A stretch of DNA of 64,000 bases from Primulina eburnea (lineage: Eukaryota > Streptophyta > Magnoliopsida > Lamiales > Gesneriaceae), in NCBI RefSeq assembly GCF_022965805.1, contig NW_027331665.1, positions 74,242 through 138,241 of the forward strand, in the 5' to 3' direction. The first letter of the stretch is position 1. The number at the start of each line of letters is the position of its first letter. Both the position numbers and the translations under genes were made by a program. The notes below the pieces were generated by a model. That model had not been told where the DNA came from and ran no database searches. It saw only the letters and a list, made by a program, of their open reading frames with translations. Shown piece after piece: positions 10,526 to 21,800 of this stretch.

Positions 10526-11437
10526 CTACACCATTTGCTGAGGAGTTCTGGCTGCTGAGAGCTCATGCTTGATTCCGGTATTCTCTAAATAATTTGAAAG
10601 AATTTGATTGATAAATTCAGTTCCTCGATCGGACCTGATTCTATCAATTCCAACTGATTTTTCATTTAATAATCTTTTGAAAAGCTTAATCAGTTGAGCA
10701 GCAGTTTGGTCTTTGGACTTGAGAAATATAACCCAAGTAAATCTTGAAAAATCGTCTACAACCACCAAGGTGTATTTCATTCCCCCTAAGCTCATGACTA
10801 GTATAGGACCAAATACGTCCATATGTAACAGTTCTAAGCATCGAGAAGAAGATTTACGACCCTTGTTCTTAAAAGAGGATTTGATTTGTTTGCCAAACTG
10901 ACATGCTGAGCAAATTTTGTCTTTGATAAAATCCATTTTGGGCAATCCAGTAACAAGATCGTGGTTACTCAAATATGTAATAGATTTGAAATTTAGGTGG
11001 TTCAATCTCTTATGCCACAACCAGTTTTTAGAAGATTTTGAGGCAATAAAACATACTGGTGCATAAGGTTGATCATTCCAACTGACTTTGTAAGTGTTTC
11101 CACACCTTTTACCAGTTAGGATGATCTCTTCAGTTGAGTTTTTGACTGAACAAGAATGTTTGTCAAACTGAACTGAGAATCCATTATCGCATAACTGACT
11201 GATACTGATCAGATTATACCTGAGATTCTCAACTAATAAAACATCATGAATGGTGAAATTACCATGGATAAGCTTACCCTTACCCACAGTTTTACCTTTA
11301 AAATAATCTCCAAAACTGATGTTTGGTCCAGTGTACTTGATCAGTTGAGTTAATAAATTTGAATCTCCTGTCATGTGGCGTGAACATCCACTGTCCAAAT
11401 ACCATATAGATCCAATGCTTGTACCTATTACCTGCAA
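10526..11437 (-). pseudogene. Copia-1 protease and integrase core
   Basis: It starts at the protease active site (WYLDSGCSRHMTG, with the DSG triad), continues with the gag-pre-integrase zinc-binding region (LWHKRLNHLNF ... CSACQFGKQ) and the integrase catalytic core (HMDVFGPI, VVVDDFSRFTWV, RSDRGTEF, AARTPQQ). A one-base deletion in an A run near 10526 ends the frame just before the third catalytic acid; the remaining integrase follows in another frame. Confidence 0.92.
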
Positions 11438-11469
11438 TCAAACATAAGATAAGATTGTGGTACCCTTTT

Positions 11470-12057
11470 CTATTTGGGTCCAAAGTTGATTAGTCCTTTA
11501 GGAATCCAAACTTGAATCAGTCTAACTGACCGTCCAGTTGCTGTATTCCAAATTGTCTTTCCCGGTCTGTGTGTGTGTGATGTATGGTGTGCAGAAGATA
11601 TAACATGTGATTTGCCCTTTTTCGACTGATTGTTCAGCCAGTATCTTTTCTGAACTGGCTTGCTGTTATAGTAGTTTGAATAGCCATTTGAATAATTTTT
11701 ACTGAAAAATTTTGGTGGCTGACTTCGTGAGTCAGTCACAACTCTTGGGCTATAACCAATACCACATCTTTTGCCCTTGCTCATATTGTGAGTTGGCTGT
11801 TCAATCAGTTTACTCGGCTCAGCTTGTTCTTGTACCATAACTGATTTGACAAAGTGAATATATTTCCCTTTGTCCATATTCAGTTTTGGTTGAATATCTT
11901 TGGAAGGTATTACATCCTGGCTACTGAACCCTAAGCCAGTTTTATCAGTAAATGATTTCTGAGAGTTCTGTATATCAGTCAATGCAACGGATGATTTATT
12001 CCAAGCCTGAATGAGCTCAGTTTGCTTTTTATTTTCAAGCATTAACTTTTGAATCAT
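11470..12057 (-). pseudogene. Copia-1 gag-pol linker region
   Basis: A 195-residue basic, Asn/Ser/Tyr-rich segment between the gag zinc knuckle and protease, ending in an IPKGLINFGPK-type sequence as copia polyproteins do before the protease. It overlaps the end of the gag frame at 12057 and is shifted relative to it. A stop codon and a short block (about 11438-11469, ending TTGCAG) separate it from the protease; a tiny intron or decay are both possible. Confidence 0.7.
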
Positions 12058-13310
12058 TAATTGATTCTTCTCCTTTCGGTATTGAGTTCGGCAATCTCCT
12101 TTTTTAGACTCAACATCTCAACTGATACATCAGTTGAGCTGAAGTCAAATACCTGTTGGCTGCTTGATTGAACTTCTGTGTCATCAGCCATCAAGCACTT
12201 CACTTCTTCTTCATCTTCACTAGAGCTACAAGAGGTTTCTGGTTCTGACTCTTCGCTGTCAGTCTCTGCCCATTTGGCTTTGCTATCCTCAGCTAGGAGT
12301 ACTTCATGCTTCTTTCTGTAAGGCTTCTTATCGTCCTTAGATCTTCTCTTATGCTCATACACTTTCTTCTTTCTTTCAGTTGAAACTTGACTATCCTTTT
12401 TAGGCTTGGGACAGTCAGCAATAAAATGACCAGGTTTGCCACAGTTGTAGCATGCATTGGACTCTTCTCTGGGATTGTTTCTTTGGTACTGCTTCTGAAA
12501 ATTCCCTTGATTCTTCCTCATGAATCTTCCGAATTTTCTGATGAACAATGACATGGCGTCATTGCTTAATTGATCTGCAGCTTTCTCAACTGAACCAGTT
12601 GGTTCTGATCTTACAGCAGTTAAGGCAGTAGTTGCTGCTGGGGTAGATGGTTCTCCTTCTCGAGTTTGCAGTTCAAACTCATATGCTTTTAAGTAAGCGA
12701 ACAGATCATGGAGTTCAACTTTGTTCAGATCTTTAGACTCCCTCATAGCCATGGTTTTCACATCCCATTCTTTGGGAAGACCTCTGATAACCTTCAATGC
12801 TACTTCTTTATTGGTATACACTTTTTCAAGTGCATTCAGTTCGTTGATGATGCAGCTGGTTCTTTCATTATATTCATGCATTGTTTCTCCAATTTTCATT
12901 CTGATGTTATCGAACTTTTGTACAGCAACAGATAGCTTGTTTTCTTTGGTTTGTTCATTGCCTTCGCAAAGCTGGATTAATTTCTCCCAAATCTCTTTGG
13001 CTGTTTTGCACATCTTGATTTTACTGAACGTCACTTTGTCCAATGTTTTGTACAATATGTATTTTGCTACATTATCCAAATTAGCTTTTCTCTTGTCTTC
13101 AGCAGTCCATTCATCTCTGGGCTTTTCAATACGGTGAGGTGCCCCATCTGTGATTGCAACTGCTGTGTTTGCTTTCAAAATCTTCATGGGTCCGTCAGTT
13201 ATAACGTACCACATGTCATCATCATGTGCAGCTAGATGAGCCTGCATCCTGATTTTCCAATCGTCGAAGTCTTCTCTGGATAACATAGGAATCTTGTTGA
13301 ATGAAAACAT
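12057..13310 (-). CDS. Copia-1 gag (nucleocapsid polyprotein)
   Basis: I choose the ATG at 13310 because the frame upstream of it belongs to the leader and LTR. The protein of about 417 residues contains the copia gag capsid region (DFDDWKIRMQAHL, AKEIWEKLIQLCEG, KVIRGLPKEWDVK) and one CCHC zinc knuckle (CYNCGKPGHFIADC), then a basic tract and an acidic Ser/Glu-rich tail. It coats the RNA genome in virus-like particles. The start lies about 45 bp past the primer-binding site. The frame runs without a stop through the whole gag; pol continues in a shifted frame around 12057. Confidence 0.88.
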   Translation of the reverse strand: MFSFNKIPMLSREDFDDWKIRMQAHLAAHDDDMWYVITDGPMKILKANTAVAITDGAPHRIEKPRDEWTAEDKRKANLDNVAKYILYKTLDKVTFSKIKMCKTAKEIWEKLIQLCEGNEQTKENKLSVAVQKFDNIRMKIGETMHEYNERTSCIINELNALEKVYTNKEVALKVIRGLPKEWDVKTMAMRESKDLNKVELHDLFAYLKAYEFELQTREGEPSTPAATTALTAVRSEPTGSVEKAADQLSNDAMSLFIRKFGRFMRKNQGNFQKQYQRNNPREESNACYNCGKPGHFIADCPKPKKDSQVSTERKKKVYEHKRRSKDDKKPYRKKHEVLLAEDSKAKWAETDSEESEPETSCSSSEDEEEVKCLMADDTEVQSSSQQVFDFSSTDVSVEMLSLKKEIAELNTERRRIN

Positions 13311-13354
13311 AGTGAGCGATTTGAGTATAGATATTCTTTGAAAGGATATGACTT

Positions 13355-13366
13355 GCTCTGATACCA
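13355..13366 (-). promoter_or_regulatory. Copia-1 primer-binding site (tRNA-iMet type)
   Basis: Minus-strand TGGTATCAGAGC, two bases inside the 5' LTR end, complementary to the 3' end of plant initiator tRNA-Met. Confidence 0.95.
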
Positions 13367-13368
13367 CT

Positions 13369-14323
13369 TGAAAGGATCGATGAAACGGGTGAAGAGTGTT
13401 TAGAAGGGGGGGTTGAATAAACACTGCTCGATTAGAATTATTCTTCGACAAACTGATTTCAGTTATATTACAAACTGAATCTAAAATATCCTTTCGGTCA
13501 ACAACAATCAGTTAAACTAAATAAACAGTTGAGGAAAACTAACTGACTGAAAGATAGAGTATCTAACTGAAAAAGATAACTGAAAGTAATAACACCACAA
13601 TTTGTTTCTGGATGTTCGGAGACTTGAATAACTCCTACGTCACCCCTTCTATCACGTAGATAGGATATTCACTAAAAGACTTTGATCAAATACAAAAATG
13701 TGTACTGACCCACTTCAGTCTGGACTTATCACTTTGCCAATACTGAAACTCTTAGTATACAACGCTTTTACAGATCGTAACTGATCTTAGCACTACCTGG
13801 AAAATCTATCAATCGATTACAAAGTGCTATATAAGCTCAAGAGCGTAGTCTAGAATACTACTGATATAACTGATAAGCGTGAGCTTGATTTCTGAATGTG
13901 AATAGATATTTTTGCAGCGTAACAGCAAGTGAGATAAAATAACTGAGAGTCGAATTCTTCTTCAGTTGCTGTCTTCGACTATTTATAGGCTTCCCTCTCA
14001 ACGGTAACATTAAAGATATTTGAATATTCTAACCGTTGATTGCCACGTCGATATATTCTGACAATCGTACACTGTTCACTCTGAAATGCGGCGAGCCACT
14101 ACCAGTTGCAGATAGCTGTACTATTTGTCGGTTGTCGCTTTCAACTGATGACGTGTACAGCTGAGAGATCAGCTGGTAAAGATCAGTTGACGATGGAATA
14201 GACTTCAGTTGTAGCGATCAATTGACTGATGACGTGTTCGGTTACGTCGATCAGTTAGTCAAATTCAGTTGCTGGATTCAGTTGGTAAATCTTTTGTCAA
14301 ACGCCGGAATTTCGTTTCCAACA
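13369..14323 (-). repeat. Copia-1 5' LTR
   Basis: Near-identical direct repeat of 3413-4366, starting TGTTGGAAAC and ending CCTTTCA on the minus strand. Confidence 0.95.
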
Positions 14324-14428
14324 ATCACCTATTTCGTAAACTTGAAATCAAAACTTACACGACCCAAGTAGTCTTAGATAACCTAATTCCAGTACTCATA
14401 TCCACTTAATCCTAAGTTTCTTAATGAC

Positions 14429-15198
14429 TTACAAAGATTCCTCAAAACAAGGTGCCTGATAGGGCCTCTTGCCAAGCCTATCGACCTCAATGTCCCTTTG
14501 GTTCTGCCCTGCCGCCAAAGCTCTCGACACGACAAGTGTATAAGTCATAGGACCAGCAACTCGAACATCACGGCGCAAGCTCGGCTGCAACCCATCCATA
14601 AAATGCCTCATCTTCCCCCTGGCATCAATTGCCATCGGGGACAAAAAGTGACACCCCTTTTCAAACTTCCTGACGAAGTCTGCCACGCTGCTGTCTCTCT
14701 GGCGCAGCGACATAAACTCCCTGGTCAAGTGAGAGCGTACTTCTTCAGTGAAGTACTCGGAGTAGAAAACCTCCTTGAATCCATTCCACGTCAGTGTTTG
14801 TAAGTTCACTGACACTGATGCGCTTCCCCACCAAAGCCTTGCGCCTTCAGTCAACAAGAAAGTGGCACATCTAACTCTGTCAGCATCCTGTAGCCCCATA
14901 AATGCAAATATTACCTCGATGGACTTAATCCATCCTTCCGCTATCATCGGGTCAGTGGTCCCCGAAAACTCCTTCGGATTCATCCTCCTAAATCTTTCAT
15001 AGACTGCCTCCAGTATGGGCCTCGCCCCTGTGTCTACTGCAGTCTGGTTCCCGACAAACTTTGCGAGGAACTGGATCATCCCTGCAAGCATCCGAGCCTG
15101 GATATCTAGGGTGGACGAGGAGTAGTGACCCTTTCCCCATCCTGGGCTTTCCTATTCTCATCGCCTGCTTCACGCACAATCCTACGTCTGGGAGGCAT
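14429..15198 (-). pseudogene. Gypsy-1 gag remnant
   Basis: The ATG at 15198 (MPPRR-like start, as in gypsy-2) is followed by a frameshift and stop near 15105; from about 15091 the capsid region reads openly (FRRMNPKEFSGTTDP, IEVIFAFM, DADRVRCATFLL, GARLWWGSA, SLRQRDSSVADFVRKFEKGC). Similarity to gypsy-2 gag stops after KRPYQAP; the CCHC zinc-knuckle end is replaced by unrelated sequence. Non-functional. Confidence 0.9.
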
Positions 15199-15419
15199 AC
15201 TGTTCTAACATTTACCCAACGCGCAAACCCAACATGCATGAACATGATATAAAAGACATAAGATGCACGTACTACAACTTGAAAATATGCACATGCTGAA
15301 ATCAGAAATTAATGCTAACTACATAACATAAATTTGAAACTTTAAAACTTACAGACTTGAGGTGTGACTTCGTGAGCTTCTTGCGACTGGCAGTAGACAT
15401 AGCCCTTTACAAGAACACC

Positions 15420-15431
15420 GCTCTGATACCA
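15420..15431 (-). promoter_or_regulatory. Gypsy-1 primer-binding site
   Basis: Minus-strand TGGTATCAGAGC two bases from the LTR end at 15434. Confidence 0.93.
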
Positions 15432-16062
15432 ACTGTAACGTACCGTACTTTTCATACTCAAAATTTGCGGAAAAATTTAAAATTTTCTTAAACATAAAAT
15501 AACATTCAAAGTTTTTCATAAAATATCTCAACCAAGTCCCCCATAAGACATGGTTGTTCAAAATAACTACAATAAAATTTTCTCACAAAAAGTTTGCTCA
15601 AAGTATTTCCATCAAAATATGAAATCAGAGTAATTTAACTTTTGCATAAAACTTAAACATGGCGGTCCCCGGGTTTAGCTTCCCGCTCAGTTCAACCCTG
15701 CCCCTAGGTCGCCACCTCCTGTCTCCTCAACAACATACTCACCTGCATCGATCAAGTCTAGTGAATCAAAAGACTCAACACGTATAAACTGGGAAACAAG
15801 TACTACATGATAAAACCGCATGCAACTTTAAAATAGAACATACATACTTGAACTTGAATTTGCGTACCAAAACTTGAACATACATACATAACATAGACGT
15901 GCCATAACCTGAAACTTGTCATAAACATATTGCATACTAGAACGTTCATAACTTCATCATTTTGCGTAGAGGCATGTTTCAAAGCAAGTGACCCATAAAA
16001 TAATAAATGCCTGATCAGACAAACCACAGTACGGGGCTGACAGGGACGTATCCACTGCCACA

Positions 16063-16195
16063 TACATGAGATCCCCGTTCATAATTTAACGGGCTGGTTG
16101 GTCCCCGTCCATAATTTAACGCTTTCCAACTTCGATCTAACCCGTTCATAATTTAACGGGCGGATTAGTCCCCGTTCATAATTTAACGCTTTCCA
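16063..16195. repeat. Hairpin repeat array CCCGTT-N8-AACGGG in the family A LTR
   Basis: Several tandem copies of an inverted repeat with AACGGG arms around an AT-rich 8-nt loop, also present at about 37085-37203 and 44583-44703 in the gypsy-2 LTRs. Confidence 0.85.
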
Positions 16196-16499
16196 ATCCT
16201 AAACATAATTTGGTCACAAGACATTCAGCATACCTCAAAACTTAAAATATTTTCTTGCACGTCAACATACTTACTTGGCGTTGAGGGATTCGTTGGACTT
16301 CGATCGTGGTCGTTGCTGCACGTACTACCATGAATTCACATACTTAAGTTGCATAACTTAGACGTAGGTAATCCTGCTTACTTACGAGTTCGTTCAATTC
16401 CTTAGGACGTTCTAGAATTCCCATGGCTCGACCTTGTAAATCATTGTACTAAACCATGACATCAAACCTCAAACATGTTATAATATTTTTCCCAAATAT

Positions 16500-16685
16500 G
16501 AAGGACACGGACCCCGTGCCTACCTCCGTGTAGGGGTCCGTGTAGACTCGGGTGAGAAGGCTCGAAAGGAAGGGTGGACACGGACCCCGTGTCAGGGTCC
16601 GTGTAGACTCTGGAAAAATGCAATCCGGAAGGAACAAAGGCACGGACCCCGTGCCAGGGTCCGTCCGTGGGTCCGTGTACCTGCG
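16500..16685. repeat. GC-rich inverted-repeat cluster (ACACGGACCCC / GGGGTCCGTGT) in the family A LTR
   Basis: Three clusters of facing ACACGGACC and GGTCCGTGT blocks that could fold into stable stems. Counterparts lie at about 36588-36700 and 44080-44190. Confidence 0.85.
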
Positions 16686-18104
16686 GGACCAGTAAAGCTT
16701 CGGAAATTCTAAACACGCAATGCTTATCATCCTAGACTCGATTGCACGTACCCTGAATCGACACCTCGAGACCCATCCTAGCATGCCATAACATCAAACC
16801 AAAATCGTACAACCACCCAAAGCAACGATGTTCACCCTACGACACATCCAATTCAAAACGTAGCAATTGACACCAATTCGTTTCCTACGACTTCTAATGC
16901 ATTCGAGTGCCTATTGACACTAAACGACGTATCAATTAACATCCCAACATCATACTAATCATACCTAGACGCAGCAACGATCAGCCGTTGATCCCCAACG
17001 AAGCCTGCAACATAGAAACTTCAAGAACACAATTTTTCGTAAAAGTCGCAGTTTGAGCAGTCCCACAAAAAGCGTCATAAATCACTCAATTTTCATCCAA
17101 AAATCTCGAATTTTATATCAAATCGAAGGCATCGAAACGTTCTACAATTTTCTAGTTGAAAGTTTTCTCAAAATCCCGACGGAAAAATCACAGTTTTCAA
17201 CAGAACAGTAAGTTACGAGATTTCAGCTCTAAAAAGTATTTCAAAACGCATTCAAACCATTTTGCGCTCAAACGACGAATGTCACACATGAATTTTTACG
17301 CATAAAAATAACATAACACATAATATGACAATATCGATAAAGAAAGAACAGAATATACATGCCTTATGATATCGAACGTTACCGAAACGGCGATACTGAA
17401 GCGGAGAAGGAAGCGAGGTTGATCCGGGACGAACGCGGCGCTAAAATATTTGAAGAATTCACACGAAAATTGCTAGAAGATGGAGAGGGGAGGGGGCGGC
17501 TGCTCTATGAGTGAAGAACCCTAGTTTTCTCTCTTTCAAAATAATAAAATTCTGAAACGTGAAGTGAGTGTGTGTGTTTAGTCGTGTACAGGTGTGTGTA
17601 AAAGTGTGTACGTGTGTGTGATGTAGAAAACGTGTGTGTGGGTTTAAATTTATGTGTAATTAGTGCTAATTAACTAATAAAAATACTAATAAAAAGGCTA
17701 ACCCACCTAGCTTAATATAAACTCTACAATTAAAATAACACACACCCAAAAATGCTAATTTTAAAGTTTTAAACTCTTAAAATTACTAACTAAATGATTT
17801 AGGCTTAAAAATGCTAAAACTAAACAAATCATTTAAAGTGCCACATCCTCAACTTAAAAATAAAATACCGTATTTTTAAATTGCCAGAAATCGTCACCGG
17901 GTCTTTTCCTCAATCCCGCCTCGAATGATCGCCTGAAACATGAAACTCGAGAAATATTCTGACGTGCATCACATAAACATGAATAATTAAAATAATGTAG
18001 TTAAATAAATCATGCAATACTAAGACTCGTTTTAAAATTAATTAAAATGCTTTAATGATTAAACAAATGCATGGGTTATACGTGTACTGAATTTGGGCAC
18101 TACA

Positions 18105-20000
18105 AGGACGGGTACTAGGCACCGGCGTAAAATGAAAATACGATCATTGGGCTCTCTCCGGGGTCTTTTCCTTTACGATATTCCAAAAAATCATATATCA
18201 TATCTTTTATGTCACAGTCAATACACATCCCTCAATTTTTTTTTACTTTTTCATTTTTAAATCATAAAATATCGTGACTTCCCAAAAACAACATTTTTAC
18301 AAATCATAAAATATCATATTTTCATCAAAATCAACGTAATATATATAACATGCGTTATGACCATCCGGGACACTGCCAACCCTTTTCGTACTTCTCAGGT
18401 GTAAAATGACCGTTTTGCCTTTGGACGTAAAATTTATTGATTTTGACTTTTTCTTACTTTCATTGACTTTAGACCATCTCAAATAATTATTTAAGCTTAA
18501 ATTAAATTTTTAATATTTTTAATTAGCTTAAATTCGAGGTTTTCGATTTAATTTTCTATTTACTAATTCATGAAGCGTTTTATTCTCGATTTAATTCAAA
18601 CTTTAATATTTTAATCACAAACTTTTATTATGAACCTTTTCATACCTAAACTACCCTCGTGAACCATTAATCGTCCTCCGTGGACCATGGTTCGAATCCT
18701 TCCTTCCTAAAGAATATACTCAAACCCTCGACTAACTCCCTGAGCCACGGCTCGATTTCATCGAGCCACCCCCGAACCATCATGGACCAGACCCTCACTC
18801 AAGCCTCTTGGACCCTCTCTGACCTAGCTTAACCCAGCACACCAACCTCTAGCCATGAGCGCCAGCCCAGCCACAAACCCTCCTTCAGAAGCCGCCCCCA
18901 CGCGTGAATGGGAAGAGTCCTTGCACACCTAGACTCTTCCCCTACCGGCAACCAGCACGGCATCTCCCCAAGCCCTGGCCGAGTGACAGTATTATATTCA
19001 AAATCGTCGCTAAAAATAGTGACAGTATTATAATCAAAATCGTCGCTAAGTTCATTAGCGACGGTTTTCAAATTCTGCTACCACAACGGATAAAATCCGT
19101 TGTCGTTGAACGAACTTTCAACAACACCTTCAGTTATGACAACGGATAAAAACCACAACGTATGCCGTTTTTGTAGTAGTGCGCGTTCATATATAAGTAA
19201 AAAAATTCAAACTTTAAAAAAATATCGTCAAAACGTTAAGCAATTTGAACTCCAATATGTTTCATGAAAAAATAAAAAAACATATTATGGATTGAATGAT
19301 GCGTCAAGGGAGTTTAGAAACGTGCCTTTGCGTTTTAGAACGCTCAAAAATACGATCATCGGCGTGAGGTGTGAAGAAGAACGAACGGTCTACGAAGACT
19401 CCTTGTTTTTCCTCCTCCAAATTTTCGAAAATATGAGGTTGATGTGTGTGTAGTGTTTCGGCTGGTAGGCTACAAAAAGACCTAGCTTTTTATTTTATAG
19501 ATTTTAATTTGAATGATAATGGGCTTGAATTTTGTGGTTTTAAGTTTTGGAGCAATTGAGCCTACTCATCCTAGGTAAATTAGGCTCAATAATACCTATT
19601 TAATTGAAAAATAAAATTTTATAAAAAACAGTTTTTAAAAATAATGCATTTGATATTTTAAAAGCCCCTCGTTTGCCCAAAACCGACTTCTCGGATAAAA
19701 CCGAGCTCGTTCCGTAAAATAATTGAACTCTATCATTTTAGAAAAAATTAATCATATTTAATCATATTAAGAAGCCTTGAAATTATCTATTGAAAAATAT
19801 TTATTTTGTCTTGGTCGTCTCCGGTCTCCTTTACTCGACCTATTATCGAATATTTAGATAAAATCTACAATTCTAATGAAATAATTTCATATAATCATTT
19901 AATCATGCAATCGTATATTTAGTCATTTAATATGTATCATGCAAGCATTTAAAATCAATTAAATAAAACAATTATGTAATTTAATTCATTTGCATTATGC
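18105..20000 (-). mobile_element. Diverged Tekay-like LTR (family C), copy 1
   Basis: On the minus strand it reads from an LTR-start-like block (about 19780-19990), through a leader-like block rich in CCTAGC/GAGCC motifs, to an LTR-3'-like block with GTGTAAAATGACC (about 18395-18430). The same order of blocks recurs at about 20001-21800 and, inverted, at 27735-29530. Boundaries are approximate. Gypsy-1 inserted against its left side. No conserved protein is visible. Confidence 0.5.
18985..19184. mobile_element. Fragment of a CACTA-like element end
   Basis: A cluster of CGTCGCTAA/TTAGCGACGG subterminal-type repeats ending in TTTTTGTAGTAGTG, the reverse of a CACTACTACAAAAA terminus. The opposite terminus is not found, so this is a truncated end inside LTR copy C1. 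Confidence 0.55.
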
Positions 20001-21800
20001 GATTTACGTGGACTGATTTTTCGTTCATTACATTTACCCTTGTGCATATTGATTTTTTTTTTACCATAGTTACCCTTATAAACATGAGAAAAGTTTATAA
20101 ACATTTGCAATAATCATATTAGCATGCAAAATAGCATTCAGAGCATTGTCATGACGTTTAATACTTTTTTTAGGTGTAAAAAAATCATCTTGCCCCTGGA
20201 TGTAACATTTCACGTTGTTGACTTTTTCGTGATTTAATTGCCTCTAACATGTCTCAATTAATTATTTAAGTATAAATTAAAATTCTCATAATTTTATTTA
20301 GCTTAAAAGCTATGCTTTTTAATTAATTCATAATTAGTCGCTTTGAAAGCGTTTTAATCCAGAAAAATTCTAAACTTTAATATAAAATTCATAAATTCAA
20401 AACTTAGTCTTTTTAAAACCAAAAAGGAAACCCTAATCGAACCTTATGTGTCAACCTTGAGCCATATGTGTTTTCCATGAGCCACGCCCGAACCATCCTG
20501 AACCAACCACGAGCCAGACTCCCTATGTACCCTACTAGACCCTTAGAACCCTTAGGACTCTCCCCAAGCTCGAAACCAAAGCTAAATATCAGTAGCAAGC
20601 CATGGCCGAGAATTTTACTTGACATAGGACTCTCCCAACTTGCTAGGACTCTAACCAACCGATCTAGCCCCTGGAACAACCTCCCATGCACCCTCCTAGG
20701 ACCCTAGTGACTTGCCCTGACCGAGCCCCTCCCCTGCGTGCTGCTGCGAGCTAGGACTCCTTCTTAGCACTGGTTTCTGAGTCCTAGCGTGGCTAGGACT
20801 CCACCCAGACTCATGCACACCCCTAGCCAGGCCCTGGCTCAACCGAACCCAGCCCTAGCTGCTAATCCCCCTTAAACCGAGCCCTACTACACCCTTGACA
20901 GAAGGTTGGTTATTGCTTGCTTGTTACGTGCTTGTGCATCGATTTGGTGGTGTTCTAGGACTCTTATGTCATGTAAACACCGTGCCCTTACCCTTCCTAA
21001 TCATGGCAGCCTCTTAACCAAATAATATACAAGATTTTTGGATCATAAACCATGTTTTAACATCACATATGCTTGAAAAACAAAAATATAATCAAGTGCT
21101 CCTTGTTTTTCATGCACAAAAATTTTAAATAATTATTATGGTGTGAAAGATGAGAAAAGGAAGAAGTATGGCGTGCCTTTGCGTTTATACACACGAATAT
21201 ACGTTGACGACGAAGAACGAGGCTAGACCTCGGCTTGAACTTTTTCCTCGAGCTTCGAAATTTCCTTCAAATCGCTGTGTCTGTTGTATCGTGTGTGTTG
21301 GAGTGCTTTTGGGAGAGAAATTCAGATTGTAGGCGTGTAGTATGAAGGTTTGGGGAATGGTTTATTATTTTAAATACTTAATTAATCCCTTAAACAAGCT
21401 TAAGCCCATTAAGAATGTAATTAGGACCATTAGTTCTTGAATAAAATTTAATTAAAATATAAAAATAGTTTTGTTAAAATAAGTTTGTGAATTTATTAGC
21501 CGGGTTGCCAAAAAGTTCGTATTTTTGTTGAAAATCCAACACCGATAAACTTCACGTCCTGGTGTATAAAATCATCTCAAAACTCCTTACTTTTCAAAAA
21601 TATGAAAAATCATAAATCATATTTTAAATAATTAAAAACAATTATTTAATAAAAACATTTTACGTTTTTCAGCCTTAGGTCTCTGTTCTTCGATCGCAAC
21701 TTGAATAATCCTTAAAAATACAATTTTATGCATCATGACAAATAAATCCTATTTAACATATAATCATGCATGTCACATAATCGATTAAGCAAGTAAATCA
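20001..21800 (-). mobile_element. Diverged Tekay-like LTR (family C), copy 2
   Basis: The same blocks as copy 1 in the same orientation: GTGTAAAAAAATCATC (about 20175), an AAACCCTAATC block with GAGCCA repeats (20420-20560), and an LTR-start-like block with TCTCTGTTCTTCGATCG and ATGCATCATGAC (about 21670-21740). The order suggests two tandem LTR copies or a collapsed element. No intact ORF. Confidence 0.5.

Larger units (their letters stand above)
3413..14323 (-). mobile_element. Copia-1: SIRE/Maximus-like Ty1/copia element, structurally complete
   Basis: The element is 10.9 kb and flanked by the 5-bp target-site duplication ATCAC (3408-3412 and 14324-14328). LTRs of 954 and 955 bp start TG and end CA and differ at about a dozen positions by eye, mostly transitions, which suggests fairly recent insertion. 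In transcription order it carries the 5' LTR, primer-binding site, gag, protease, integrase, RT and RNase H (the copia order, integrase before RT), then about 3.7 kb of extra sequence before a purine tract and the 3' LTR. A long region between pol and the 3' LTR is typical of the SIRE/Maximus lineage. Pol has frameshifts, nonsense codons and a destroyed RT active site, so it is no longer autonomous. Confidence 0.93.
1685..18104 (-). mobile_element. Gypsy-1: degenerate Tekay/Del-type chromovirus, interrupted by copia-1
   Basis: On the minus strand, reading from high to low coordinates, there is a 5' LTR (15434-18104), a tRNA-iMet-type primer-binding site, a gag remnant, about 0.86 kb of unrelated spacer split by copia-1, and an RT/RNase H remnant. 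LTR and proteins match gypsy-2 in this window, so the two are the same family. Protease, the N-terminal half of RT, integrase, chromodomain and the 3' LTR are missing or off the left edge. It is a dead copy and the host of two later insertions (family B LTR and copia-1). Confidence 0.85.
15434..18104 (-). repeat. Gypsy-1 5' LTR (family A)
   Basis: 2671 bp from TGTAACGTACCG (LTR 3' end, reversed) to ...GGGCACTACA at 18104 (LTR 5' end, reversed). It matches both gypsy-2 LTRs along its length. No gene lies in it; short open frames across the hairpin repeats are incidental. Confidence 0.9.

Noticed and set aside
11438..11469. Tiny intron between gag-pol linker and protease in copia-1
   Set aside because: About 32-50 nt is too short for usual plant splicing; a stop plus frameshift by decay is simpler.
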